This document shows, piece after piece, positions 5,487 to 13,261 of a DNA stretch of 16,314 nt. The notes under the pieces are model-generated. The model had not been told where the DNA came from. It was given only the letters and a program-made list of their open reading frames with translations, and made no database searches. The DNA is taken from the NCBI GenBank assembly GCA_023256455.1, contig JAGDXN010000015.1:3277-19590 (forward strand). Reading direction: 5' to 3'. The position numbers and the translations under genes were made by a program. The stretch comes from Cuniculiplasma sp. Its GTDB lineage: Archaea > Thermoplasmatota > Thermoplasmata > Thermoplasmatales > Thermoplasmataceae. Position 1 is the stretch's first letter, and the number at the start of each line of letters is the position of its first letter.

Positions 5487-7460
5487 ATGGATATAAAAAA
5501 GGCCACAGTTGTAGGATCCGGCTTGATGGGTAGCGGAATTGCACAGGTTATTGCACAGGCTGGATTCCCTGTTTCAGTTTATGACAGTTTTCCGGAAGCA
5601 CTTAAAAAAGGAAAGGATTCTGTGGAAAAAAGTCTCGGAAGGCTTGTAAAATCTGGAAAAATCAGTCAGGATAAGGTTTCAGAAATACTGGGCAGGATGG
5701 TATTCACAGGATCCATGGAGGATGCTGTTAAGGACAGCGATATTATTATTGAGGCTGTTCCTGAAATACCTGAACTGAAGGAGGAAGTCTTCAAGAACAT
5801 TGAAAAATTTGCCAGACAGGATGCAATACTTGCGACAAATACATCCAATATAAGAATAACAGAGATTGCAAGCTCCCTTAAGAATCCAGAAAGGCTTGCA
5901 GGTATGCATTTCTTCAACCCTCCGGTAATAATGAAGCTGGTTGAAGTCATTAAGGGTGAGAAGACATCACAGTCAGTTTTTGACAGCATTTTCGATTTCT
6001 CAAAGAAGATTGGAAAAACGCCCATAAGAGTTATGAAGGATACCGCAGGTTTTGTGGTGAATAGAATAAGTGCACCTGAATCCCTGTATTTCATCCTTCT
6101 TCTGGACAATAATGTGGATACACCCCAGGCCATAGACAGTTTTGCCAAAGGGCAGGGTCTCCCAATGGGCCCATATGAACTCATGGACTATGTTGGGGTT
6201 GATACTGTCCTCCATTCACTGGAATATTATGCAAAAACCCTGAGCCCGGATTATGGAAAAACAAAGATAATCAAAAAGATGGTGGATGAAAAAAAACTTG
6301 GAATAAAGACAGGCCAGGGTTTCTATAAATGGGAGAATGGAAAGGCCCAGATTCCAAAGAGTGAGCCATCTTCAAAAGTACAGCTCCTGGATGTATTCGT
6401 CCTCGAAATAAATGAGGCTGTAAAGTTAATAGAAGACGGGGTTGCCGTTCCAGATGATATAGAAAAAGGATATTCCCTTGGAATGAACAGGCCTTTCGGC
6501 CCCATATCTGTTGCAAAAGGTCTCACCAATAAGGAGGTTAAGGACAAACTGGATGAACTTTATAATAAGTTCAAAGTTGAAGTATTTAAGCCTGCAAAGA
6601 CCATAGAAGAGGGAAAGCTGAAGGATGCAATCTCCGGAAACCTCAAGGGCAAACAGGAGGCCCCGGTAAAGGAAAAGAAGGACCAGGGAGACAGACTGGT
6701 GCAAATAGTAAGACAGGGAAAGGTTGCAAGGATTGAAATAAGGAACGGAAAGAACAATCTTCTTAATGGAACCGTTCTGGATCAGCTTCACCAATCCATT
6801 CAGGAGTTATGGAACGACAGGGAAATCCATGTTGTTGTCGTTGCAGGAAACGATAATGTATTTTCAGCAGGAGCCGAACTGACCCAGTACATACCTGATG
6901 CCTTTGATTTCATAGAGAATTCAAGAAAGGGTGAGAGGACATTCAGGGAACTTTCAGAAATGCCAAAGATAGTGATTGCTGAAATGAAGAAATATACTCT
7001 TGGTGGTGGATTCGAGCTGTCACTGAACTGTGATATAAGGATTTCAACGCCAGACTGCATCATAGGTTTTCCTGAAGTTACCCTTGGTCTGCTTCCTGGA
7101 TGGAGTGGAAGCCAGAGGCTTGCCAAACTCATAGGCCTTTCCAGGGCAACATCTCTCATTTTGACTGGAGAGAAGTTTGATGGAAAGAAGGCAGAGGAAC
7201 TTGGCATCGTTTATAAGACCTATTCCTCTGAAGAAATAAAGGAAAAAACCATGGAGTTTGCTGCAGATCTTGCTGAAAAGGTTTCACCCATAGCAGCAGC
7301 CCTTACAAAGCGCCTCCTGAATAAGGGAAGCGAAGTACCAATGGATGTGGGTCTTGAGATGGAAGCCATTGCAATGGGAACAATATACACATCCCAGGAC
7401 TTCATGGAGGGAATATCTGCATTTGTTCAGAAGAGAAAGCCTGAATACAAATTCAGGTAA
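5487..7460 (+). CDS. 3-hydroxyacyl-CoA dehydrogenase / enoyl-CoA hydratase fusion
   Basis: Bifunctional beta-oxidation enzyme that hydrates trans-2-enoyl-CoA and then oxidises (S)-3-hydroxyacyl-CoA with NAD+. It has 657 residues. The dehydrogenase comes first: Rossmann VVGSGLMGSGIAQ (8-20), catalytic set S120, H141 (MHFFNPP), E153 and N192 (AGFVVNR), then a helical domain to about 370. A charged linker (about 385-402) leads to a crotonase domain with oxyanion-loop FSAGAEL (459-465) and both catalytic Glu, E510 (GGGFELS) and E530 (FPEVTLG). This order is opposite to bacterial FadB and is typical of archaeal fusions, including the crotonyl-CoA hydratase/3-hydroxybutyryl-CoA dehydrogenase of the hydroxypropionate/hydroxybutyrate cycle. 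The usual PGAGGTQRL is PGWSGSQRL here. With the SCP2 gene, the thiolase/dehydrogenase operon and ETF nearby, a degradative role is most likely. Confidence 0.95.
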   Translation: MDIKKATVVGSGLMGSGIAQVIAQAGFPVSVYDSFPEALKKGKDSVEKSLGRLVKSGKISQDKVSEILGRMVFTGSMEDAVKDSDIIIEAVPEIPELKEEVFKNIEKFARQDAILATNTSNIRITEIASSLKNPERLAGMHFFNPPVIMKLVEVIKGEKTSQSVFDSIFDFSKKIGKTPIRVMKDTAGFVVNRISAPESLYFILLLDNNVDTPQAIDSFAKGQGLPMGPYELMDYVGVDTVLHSLEYYAKTLSPDYGKTKIIKKMVDEKKLGIKTGQGFYKWENGKAQIPKSEPSSKVQLLDVFVLEINEAVKLIEDGVAVPDDIEKGYSLGMNRPFGPISVAKGLTNKEVKDKLDELYNKFKVEVFKPAKTIEEGKLKDAISGNLKGKQEAPVKEKKDQGDRLVQIVRQGKVARIEIRNGKNNLLNGTVLDQLHQSIQELWNDREIHVVVVAGNDNVFSAGAELTQYIPDAFDFIENSRKGERTFRELSEMPKIVIAEMKKYTLGGGFELSLNCDIRISTPDCIIGFPEVTLGLLPGWSGSQRLAKLIGLSRATSLILTGEKFDGKKAEELGIVYKTYSSEEIKEKTMEFAADLAEKVSPIAAALTKRLLNKGSEVPMDVGLEMEAIAMGTIYTSQDFMEGISAFVQKRKPEYKFR

Positions 7461-7477
7461 TCTTTCATATATTTTTT
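7440..7477 (+). terminator. Hairpin over the stop codon plus T-run
   Basis: CCTGAAT (7440-7446) and ATTCAGG (7451-7457) form a perfect 7-bp stem with a 4-nt loop across the last codons of the fusion enzyme, just before TAA. A T6 run follows at 7472-7477. This resembles an intrinsic terminator, although archaeal termination does not need a hairpin and the stem may be chance. Confidence 0.35.
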
Positions 7478-8233
7478 CAGGAATGTAATAACCCTTTTTC
7501 GTACTCAGGCATTAACTTGAAATCCATGGTCAATTCAAATCATTTAACCCACCTGATCCTGAGTTTCAAAGGCAAAAATTATTTACAGATAAACTCAACA
7601 ATTATAATTTAATGTTCTCCTCTACAATTCCCTTATCATATATCTGCTCTGAAAATTAAAATTTTTTATTTTGTTTTATTCAATTCATATAAAAGCCATA
7701 AAAGAAATGATATTAACCTATTACAACCATCTTAATATGTGACCATCCATTTTTCCGATATAAAAGGTGTAAGAAAAATTATAATAACAATAGGTCAAGT
7801 TAAAAAGAAAGGACTGCGGAAAATATAACCATCAATTCCTTCCCGTTTAAAAATTGTACTTGAAAATTGGGAGGTAAAAAGGATTAATTATGGGAGTGAA
7901 AAAAATTTGGAATCACATCAATTTTGTAATGAATTTTAACCAGCCAATCGTATTGTTATTAAATGGGAATTAGAAAAAACAATCAATACATTGAATGAGA
8001 GTAGATTTTTTCTATCCGGCATTCTGGTGCGTAAGATTCCAGAACTTAGTTGTATATTTCACAAAGGATCTTGTGTTATAAAATTAAGGCAAAGCATCTT
8101 ATTAACATGAAACGATTGATCTTTTTAACCTCGCATGTTCTTCAAGGAATCTTAATCAAAATAAATTAAGTTAGAACGTAAAGGAAAATAAAATTTGTTT
8201 ATACGGAATAAATATATTTCTGAAAAATATGAG
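7461..8233. other. 773-nt AT-rich intergenic region with no recognised gene
   Basis: Lies between the 3' ends of two convergent transcription units. G+C is clearly lower than in the genes. I found no open frame of useful length, no tRNA (no paired T-arm around its TTCAAAT), no C/D-box motif and no transposase remnant I can recognise. Short structures are present: ACTCAGG (7503-7509) with CCTGAGT (7557-7563), TTCTGG (8022-8027) with CCAGAA (8039-8044), and a T-rich tract at about 7660-7680. A 27-codon frame starts at ATG 7890, with GGAGGT at 7870-7875, 14 nt upstream. None of these is enough to call a gene. It may hold decayed sequence or an unrecognised small RNA. Confidence 0.6.
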
Positions 8234-9163
8234 TTACTGGTTATCCTTTATTATGTTAACAAAGGCCTCCTCAAGGGATGAACCGTAATCTGAGAACGAT
8301 ATGACTCTGCCAACCCTCTGGCAATACTCCAGTATATCAGCCCTTCTGTCCAGATCCCCATCAAAGTATATTATGAATGAGTTTGAAGCGTCATCCTCCA
8401 CCCTGTCAACCAGTCCGGAAAGCATCTTTCTTACATCATCGATTGAGATACTGTCCTTAAATGTGACTCTGATGCTCTTTGATTTGAATCTGCTTTCTAT
8501 TTCTCTGGTCTTTTCCTGAAGGACAAGTTTACCACGATTTATAAAGATGACATTCTCGCATGTATCCGTAACCTCCTGGAGAAGATGGGAACTGAGCATA
8601 ATCATGTGGTCTTTCTTCCATTCAAGAATTACATCCCTTATAATCTTCCTTTCAGCTGGATCCATACCGTTTGTTGGCTCATCCAGAAATATGATGGGCG
8701 GGTTATTTAAAAAAGCAGCTGCAAATACCACTCTTGCCCTCTGACCCCTCGAAAGCGTTCCAACCTTTCTTGAAGGATCTGGAATTTCCACCCTCTTTCC
8801 AAAATTCTCTATGTGATCCTCTATATCAGATTTTTTCATGCCCTTCAGTTCACCCACAAGCATTATGGAATCTCTCACTGTGAGGGCTGCATAGGGCTCG
8901 GGTGTTTCAATGAGGGCACCTATATTTGAAAGAATCCTCTTCCTTTCTGTCACAATATCGTACCCGCCGATTTTCACATTTCCTGAGGATGGTTTGATAA
9001 GGCCAGTCATCATCTTGAATGTGGTTGTTTTTCCAGCGCCGTTCTGCCCAAGATAGGCTGTGGCACCTGATCCTTCTATGTTGAAGGATATATTGTCAAC
9101 GGCCTTGAATTTTCCGTAAATCTTTGAAAGGTTGGACACTTCAATCCTTAAGTCAAGACTCAT
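8234..9163 (-). CDS. ABC transporter ATP-binding protein (BcrA/ABC-2 type)
   Basis: 309 residues, the cytoplasmic ATPase of an ABC-2 exporter. Seen: Walker A GQNGAGKTT (39-47), a Q-loop region reading IGALIETPEPYAALT (81-95) as in BcrA/lantibiotic-immunity-type ATPases, signature LSRGQ (137-141, a G-to-R change from LSGGQ that is common in this subgroup), Walker B IIFLDEP (157-163, E162 catalytic), and H-loop H193 (SSHLLQE). The last 80 residues form the accessory domain usual for this group. The start overlaps the permease stop (ATGA), and a near-perfect Shine-Dalgarno AAGGAGGTGA lies 7 nt upstream. The substrate is unknown; export of a peptide, lipid or toxic compound is typical for the group. 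Confidence 0.94.
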   Translation of the reverse strand: MSLDLRIEVSNLSKIYGKFKAVDNISFNIEGSGATAYLGQNGAGKTTTFKMMTGLIKPSSGNVKIGGYDIVTERKRILSNIGALIETPEPYAALTVRDSIMLVGELKGMKKSDIEDHIENFGKRVEIPDPSRKVGTLSRGQRARVVFAAAFLNNPPIIFLDEPTNGMDPAERKIIRDVILEWKKDHMIMLSSHLLQEVTDTCENVIFINRGKLVLQEKTREIESRFKSKSIRVTFKDSISIDDVRKMLSGLVDRVEDDASNSFIIYFDGDLDRRADILEYCQRVGRVISFSDYGSSLEEAFVNIIKDNQ

Positions 9164-10017
9164 TGTGGCCTCACCTCCTTGGATCTAAATATGATATAGG
9201 ATAATATGAGTGATATCACTAAATATCCTCCCATTATGGCGTTTCCTTCCCATATATATGGTTCATATTTCTCTATGGTAAACGCAGGGGTCTTTATGGA
9301 TGTTACATGGGCAATGGAAGATGGAGAAAGGATTTCTGTTACAACCTCTCCTCCATAGTTAAGAATAAACCAAGGCTCTATGTTTGTTATCTCAAGAATT
9401 GCCTGCACAATACCAAAGACCAGTATAAACACAATCACCGAGAAGAGTATGCCTATGAGTGGATTTTTGAATATTGAACTGAACAGGAATGCCACAGCAG
9501 TAAAGGAAGCAATAAGGAAAAGCGCCTCTATTATGGAAAGCAATATTCCAGCAGATACCGTTCCATAAAAGTCCTGGCTCAATGCTGCAACACCTGCATA
9601 TTCAATCATTATGAGCAAAAATCCCAGAAGTACTGCGGCAAAAAATCTTCCCATGAGGATGGATATTTTCCTGACAGGCTGGGTCATTATGAAATAACCG
9701 GAATTGGTTCCTGTTTCAATGCTTGTTGCATCTCCGCCAAAAAAGGCAGCCACAATACCGATTGAAGTGATGAGGGGACCTGAAAGGCTTCCTGCTATAA
9801 AATCAGCTGAATTCGCAAAGCCTGCTGTACTTTTTGTAACACCCTCATAAAGATCTATTCCCACTGTAAGTGCAGTAATTAAGGCAACAATGATCAACAT
9901 TGCAACAAATCTTCTTGTTTTAAGGTAGAACTTTATTTGATATTTGAAAAGAATGTACATAGATCTCAAATCATTCATATACCCATAGTCAGTATCTCTG
10001 TATGACATTGATTCCAT
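9160..10017 (-). CDS. ABC-2 type transporter permease
   Basis: 285 residues, the membrane part of the ABC system whose ATPase follows with a 4-nt ATGA overlap. About six membrane helices: roughly 37-55, 78-95, 121-143, 154-180, 187-208 and 260-278. The stretch ETGTNSGYFIMTQPVRKISILMGR (about 101-124) between helices 2 and 3 is the usual ABC-2 pattern (GT, then P-x-R and a kinase-like loop touching the ATPase). The N-terminal 36 residues are cytoplasmic and positively charged. M1 at 10017 is favoured over M4 and M14 because a TATA-like TTTATAT (10039-10045) lies 25 nt before it. The outer loop 209-258 carries no cysteines. The cargo cannot be read from sequence. Confidence 0.9.
   Translation of the reverse strand: MESMSYRDTDYGYMNDLRSMYILFKYQIKFYLKTRRFVAMLIIVALITALTVGIDLYEGVTKSTAGFANSADFIAGSLSGPLITSIGIVAAFFGGDATSIETGTNSGYFIMTQPVRKISILMGRFFAAVLLGFLLIMIEYAGVAALSQDFYGTVSAGILLSIIEALFLIASFTAVAFLFSSIFKNPLIGILFSVIVFILVFGIVQAILEITNIEPWFILNYGGEVVTEILSPSSIAHVTSIKTPAFTIEKYEPYIWEGNAIMGGYLVISLILSYIIFRSKEVRPQ
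9171..9180 (-). promoter_or_regulatory. Strong Shine-Dalgarno site for the ABC ATPase
   Basis: On the minus strand AAGGAGGTGA matches the 16S 3' end over its full length, 7 nt before ATG 9163. It also encodes the Lys-Glu-Val-Arg end of the permease and couples the two genes. Confidence 0.7.
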
Positions 10018-10038
10018 AGGCCAGCATATCGGTAATCG

Positions 10039-10045
10039 ATATAAA
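10039..10045 (-). promoter_or_regulatory. Putative TATA box for the ABC transporter operon
   Basis: TTTATAT on the minus strand, centred 25 nt before ATG 10017. It lies in the 84-nt spacer shared with the divergent APC transporter, whose own TATA candidates are at 10060-10067 and 10075-10081. Confidence 0.45.
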
Positions 10046-10101
10046 GATTATTAACAAAATTTTATACAAAAAAGATATTTTCCATCTAACCATATGGAAA
10101 A

Positions 10102-11394
10102 ATGCTCAATAAATGGCAGGCTACCTTTATTGGCCTTGGCAACATCATAGGTGCAGGCATCTTTGTACTGGCAGGGACAACAATCAGTGATGCCGGTCCA
10201 GGCGCAATAATTGCCTTTGTGGTTACAGCCATACTGGCGCTAACAATTGCCCTGAACAGCGCAGAACTTTCATCCAAAATAGTTTCCCATGGTGGTCTTT
10301 ATTCATTCACAAAGATTTCAATGGGGGATTCGGCAGGTTTTGTGGTTGGGTGGCTCAGGGCAATATCCTATGCCATCGCTGCCTCTGCCGTAAGCATAGG
10401 TTTCGGATCATACCTTCTTTCATTCTTTCACATACCATCCTACGGAATCCTTATTCTTGCAGCTCTTCTCATAGTGGTTGCAATGGCCCTTGATTATGGT
10501 GGAATTAATGGCGTTGCAAAGGTTGAGCATGTACTTGTTTTCATAACCATAATCGGTCTTGTGGCATTTATTATTGTATCCATATTTTACGGCCACTGGA
10601 CACCATCAAGATTCACACCCATTGCACCAGATGGCCCTGAGAGTATTATTGAGGCGGCATCCCTGGCCTTTTTTGCCTATTCTGGTTTCAATACAATTGC
10701 AACTCTTGGGCCGGAGGTTGAAAACAGCAGAAAGAGCATACCCTTTGCCATACTGGCAGCCCTTGTAATAAGCACAACTCTGTACATAATCATAATATTC
10801 GGAATGCTTGCCCTGATGCCCTACTCAAAATACGGAATAACTGCAGATCCCCTTTATAATGCCCTTGTTTATTCCCATGCCCCTGTATTCATTGAATATG
10901 TTGTTGATATTGTGGCCATTATTGCAACCTTCACAGTTACCGTATCCCTTATTGTTGCAGGTTCCAGAACACTGTTGCAGATGAGCGAGGATAAACTTCT
11001 CCCTCAATGGATCCAGGGAAGGGAGAAGGATTCTCCAAAGAGGGCAACCCTTCTCATAGGGCTTCTCGCAGTGGCATCTCTTTTCATAGGAAACGTACAG
11101 GTAATCGCACTGGCATCAAACTTTGGAGTCATATTCTCCTATTCTCTCACAGGCCTTGCCGTTGTAATATTGAGGAAGAGAAAGGTAAAGGGAGAATTTT
11201 CTTCACCTCTGTACCCCATAACGCAGATAGTTTCCATATTGCTTTCGGCCCTGATCATGCTTGCACTTGGAACAAGGGCATTCTACATAGGAACCATAAC
11301 CATACTGGTTGGATTTTTCCTCTATTACGTCGAAAAGGAATCAAAAAATGGAAAAAATAAGGACGGGTTTAATCAATCTGCGCAAGGGAATTAG
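10102..11394 (+). CDS. APC-superfamily amino acid permease
   Basis: 430 residues, cation-coupled amino acid/polyamine transporter with about 12 membrane helices. The first helix opens with GLGNIIGAGIFVL (11-23), the conserved glycine-rich unwound segment that binds the substrate backbone. The sixth carries FFAYSGFNTIATLGPEVENSRKSIP (about 190-214), the second half of the site followed by the usual E-x2-N-x4-IP turn. Almost no N-terminal tail precedes helix 1. The C-terminal tail (about 410-430) is hydrophilic and rich in Lys and Asn, and its last codons overlap the convergent PLP-enzyme gene by 26 nt. The ATG at 10094 is in another frame. The substrate is unknown. Uptake of peptide-derived amino acids fits a scavenging acidophile. 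Confidence 0.92.
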   Translation: MLNKWQATFIGLGNIIGAGIFVLAGTTISDAGPGAIIAFVVTAILALTIALNSAELSSKIVSHGGLYSFTKISMGDSAGFVVGWLRAISYAIAASAVSIGFGSYLLSFFHIPSYGILILAALLIVVAMALDYGGINGVAKVEHVLVFITIIGLVAFIIVSIFYGHWTPSRFTPIAPDGPESIIEAASLAFFAYSGFNTIATLGPEVENSRKSIPFAILAALVISTTLYIIIIFGMLALMPYSKYGITADPLYNALVYSHAPVFIEYVVDIVAIIATFTVTVSLIVAGSRTLLQMSEDKLLPQWIQGREKDSPKRATLLIGLLAVASLFIGNVQVIALASNFGVIFSYSLTGLAVVILRKRKVKGEFSSPLYPITQIVSILLSALIMLALGTRAFYIGTITILVGFFLYYVEKESKNGKNKDGFNQSAQGN

Positions 11395-12544
11395 ATATAT
11401 CCTCTATGAGATCATCAACATCCTCAATACCCACTGAGAATCTTACCATATCCTCTGTCACACCCATTTTCTTCCTGTCCTCCGCACTGGTTGAACCGTG
11501 GGATGTATCAACAGGAAGGGTTGCAAGGGATTCCACCCCACCAAGGCTTGGCGCAGGCGAAATGATTTTTGATGAAAACAGAAACTTTCTTGCTCCATCC
11601 AAACCACCCTTAACCCTGAAGGAAAGCATTCCTCCATAACCTCTCAGATTTTCATCTGCAATTTTTTTGTAGGGGCTGTCTTCAAGACCGGGATAAAACA
11701 CTTCGATTACCTTTGAATTCTCCTGAAGGTATTGGGCAATTGCCATTGCATTTGAATTGTGCCTCTCCATCCTTAATCCCAGGGTTTTCATGCCTCTCTG
11801 AATAAGATAGGCCTGGAAAGCATCAAGGGTTCCACCAAGATTTTTCCTCATGTCAAACTGCCTTTCCATATTCAGGTCTGTGCCTATGAATCCCGACATT
11901 GTATCTGAATGGCCGTTCAGATATTTTGTGCCGCTGTGGACCACATAATCTGCCCCCATCTTTACAGGATTCTGGTTATAGGGGGATGCAAAGGTTGCAT
12001 CCACAACCATTTTAATTCCCCTTTCCCTGCACAATTTTCCCGTCTTCCTTACATCTGCAACCCTTATGGATGGATTTGTAATGCTTTCAATATAAACAAG
12101 ACCATATTCTTCCGGTATACTGTCCATTTCATTGATTTCATCAGTTGAAACAAGATCAATTTTTGATCCTGTCATTGAATGAAACTTATTCTTGAAAAAA
12201 CTCAATGTCTGGCCATAAAGATCTATGACAGAAAGAACCTTTTTTCCCTTAAGTTCCATTGATAACATCAAGGATGTTATGGCAGCCATGCCGCTGCTAA
12301 AGGAAAGGGAATTTTTTACGCCTTCAAGAGAAGCATACTTTTTCTCCAGAGCAGAAACTGTGGGATTCCCCCATCTGGAATATATGTAAGAATCCTTTGT
12401 ATTCCAATCTTCGATTCTCTCAGAGGAATTGTTTGGATAAATAAAGGTTGCATTTTCAAATATGGGAGTAACCACATTCCCATATCTTTTATCCTTTATT
12501 TCCCCCGAACCTACAGCCCTTGTATTGAATCCTTCCTTTTCCAT
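11369..12544 (-). CDS. Cys/Met-metabolism PLP enzyme (cystathionine gamma-lyase/synthase family)
   Basis: 391 residues, fold-type I PLP enzyme of the trans-sulfuration group. Seen: FNTRAV N-terminus, YSRWGNPT (55-62; Tyr and Arg contact PLP phosphate of the partner subunit), SSGMAA (83-88), DLYGQT (108-113; Y110 stacks on PLP), D182 in VDATFASP, PLP-binding K207 in HSGTKYLNGHSD, LGGVESLATLP (334-344), and carboxylate-binding R368. Length and motifs fit cystathionine gamma-lyase, cystathionine gamma-synthase or methionine gamma-lyase; the sequence alone does not decide among them. Monocistronic on the minus strand, with a TATA-like box about 21-26 nt before ATG 12544. The 3' end overlaps the amino acid permease tail-to-tail, so opposing transcripts would form a duplex there. 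Confidence 0.93.
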   Translation of the reverse strand: MEKEGFNTRAVGSGEIKDKRYGNVVTPIFENATFIYPNNSSERIEDWNTKDSYIYSRWGNPTVSALEKKYASLEGVKNSLSFSSGMAAITSLMLSMELKGKKVLSVIDLYGQTLSFFKNKFHSMTGSKIDLVSTDEINEMDSIPEEYGLVYIESITNPSIRVADVRKTGKLCRERGIKMVVDATFASPYNQNPVKMGADYVVHSGTKYLNGHSDTMSGFIGTDLNMERQFDMRKNLGGTLDAFQAYLIQRGMKTLGLRMERHNSNAMAIAQYLQENSKVIEVFYPGLEDSPYKKIADENLRGYGGMLSFRVKGGLDGARKFLFSSKIISPAPSLGGVESLATLPVDTSHGSTSAEDRKKMGVTEDMVRFSVGIEDVDDLIEDISNSLAQID

Positions 12545-12560
12545 AGGCTTAAAGTGGTAT

Positions 12561-12571
12561 TAAATTTAAAT
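12561..12571 (-). promoter_or_regulatory. Putative TATA box for the PLP enzyme
   Basis: An AT-only TTTAAATTTA block on the minus strand, centred 21-26 nt before ATG 12544. It is in the 102-nt spacer shared with the divergent thymidylate kinase. Confidence 0.4.
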
Positions 12572-12604
12572 TGTTTTTCATTTTAAAATATGAATTTACT
12601 GAAA

Positions 12605-12612
12605 AATAATTA
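12605..12612 (+). promoter_or_regulatory. Putative TATA box for thymidylate kinase
   Basis: AATAATTA is centred about 25 nt before ATG 12633, a five-codon frame, and about 39 nt before the kinase start at 12647. Transcription would then begin near 12633, leaving a short leader. Confidence 0.3.
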
Positions 12613-12646
12613 TCCATGCTTAACATGGAGGAATGGCAGAATTTAA

Positions 12647-13261
12647 ATGACAGGGAAATTCATTGTTCTCGAGGGTATAGACAAATCAGGAAAAACAACG
12701 CTTTCAAGATCCATACAGGAAAAACTGGTGGAAAATAAAAAGGAGGTGTTTTATACCCACGAACCCACAGAATTTTTCGATTCTGGCCTTAATATAATTG
12801 ATCATCTAAAGAGGAATGAATACCTTATTTTGACAGCAATGTTCATGAGGGACAGGCTAAATCATAACGGGATAATAGAGGAGCATCTCAAAATGGGAAA
12901 ATATGTGATATGCGACAGATACACCCTGTCCACACTGGCATATCAGGGCGTTTATTTCAGGGATCATTTTGAAAATGAAGATGAATTTTTTTCATGGATT
13001 GGGAACTTTTTGAACTTCTCCCATATGGAACCTGATTTAACCATATTCATTGATTTTAATGAAAAGATGTTCACGGAAAGAAGAAGTGAGGAAAGCGATC
13101 TTATTATGTTTGAAAAGGAGGAATATTTGAGAGATGTTTATTCCTTATATAATAAGGCAATAGAAAGGAAGCTGTTCTCAAAAAGTTTCAAAAAAATTGA
13201 TGGGAAATTAGATAGAGAAAAGATTCTTGAAATTGCAATGGAATGCATTGAAAAATTATGA
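12647..13261 (+). CDS. tmk: Thymidylate (dTMP) kinase
   Basis: Phosphorylates dTMP to dTDP with ATP for DNA synthesis; cytoplasmic. It has 204 residues, the family length. Seen: P-loop EGIDKSGKTT (9-18, K16), the HEP motif at 38-40 (THEPTEFF), DRYTLSTLAYQG (90-101, with the conserved DRY and the Gln of the dTMP site), and the LID region TERRSEESDLIMFE (143-156) with Arg145/Arg146. The P-loop has Lys-Ser (DKSGKT) where many homologues have Asp/Glu-Gly-x, which is within normal archaeal range. GGAGG at 12627-12631 is too far (15 nt) from ATG 12647 to serve it well; a five-codon frame starting at 12633 ends by overlapping this ATG (ATGA). The 3' end overlaps the convergent methionine aminopeptidase by 6 nt. 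Confidence 0.92.
   Translation: MTGKFIVLEGIDKSGKTTLSRSIQEKLVENKKEVFYTHEPTEFFDSGLNIIDHLKRNEYLILTAMFMRDRLNHNGIIEEHLKMGKYVICDRYTLSTLAYQGVYFRDHFENEDEFFSWIGNFLNFSHMEPDLTIFIDFNEKMFTERRSEESDLIMFEKEEYLRDVYSLYNKAIERKLFSKSFKKIDGKLDREKILEIAMECIEKL

Noticed and set aside
6800..7207. Minus-strand open frame of 135 codons
   Set aside because: It is antisense to the crotonase domain with both catalytic Glu; no family motifs in the antisense product.
7461..8233. tRNA, C/D-box RNA or CRISPR in the large gap
   Set aside because: TTCAAAT near 7534 lacks a paired T-stem; no RTGATGA/CTGA pair on either strand; no evenly spaced direct repeats.
8710..8760. LSRGQ in the ABC ATPase as a damaged signature motif
   Set aside because: The Arg variant is common in ABC-2/BcrA-type ATPases, and Walker A, Walker B and the H-loop are intact.
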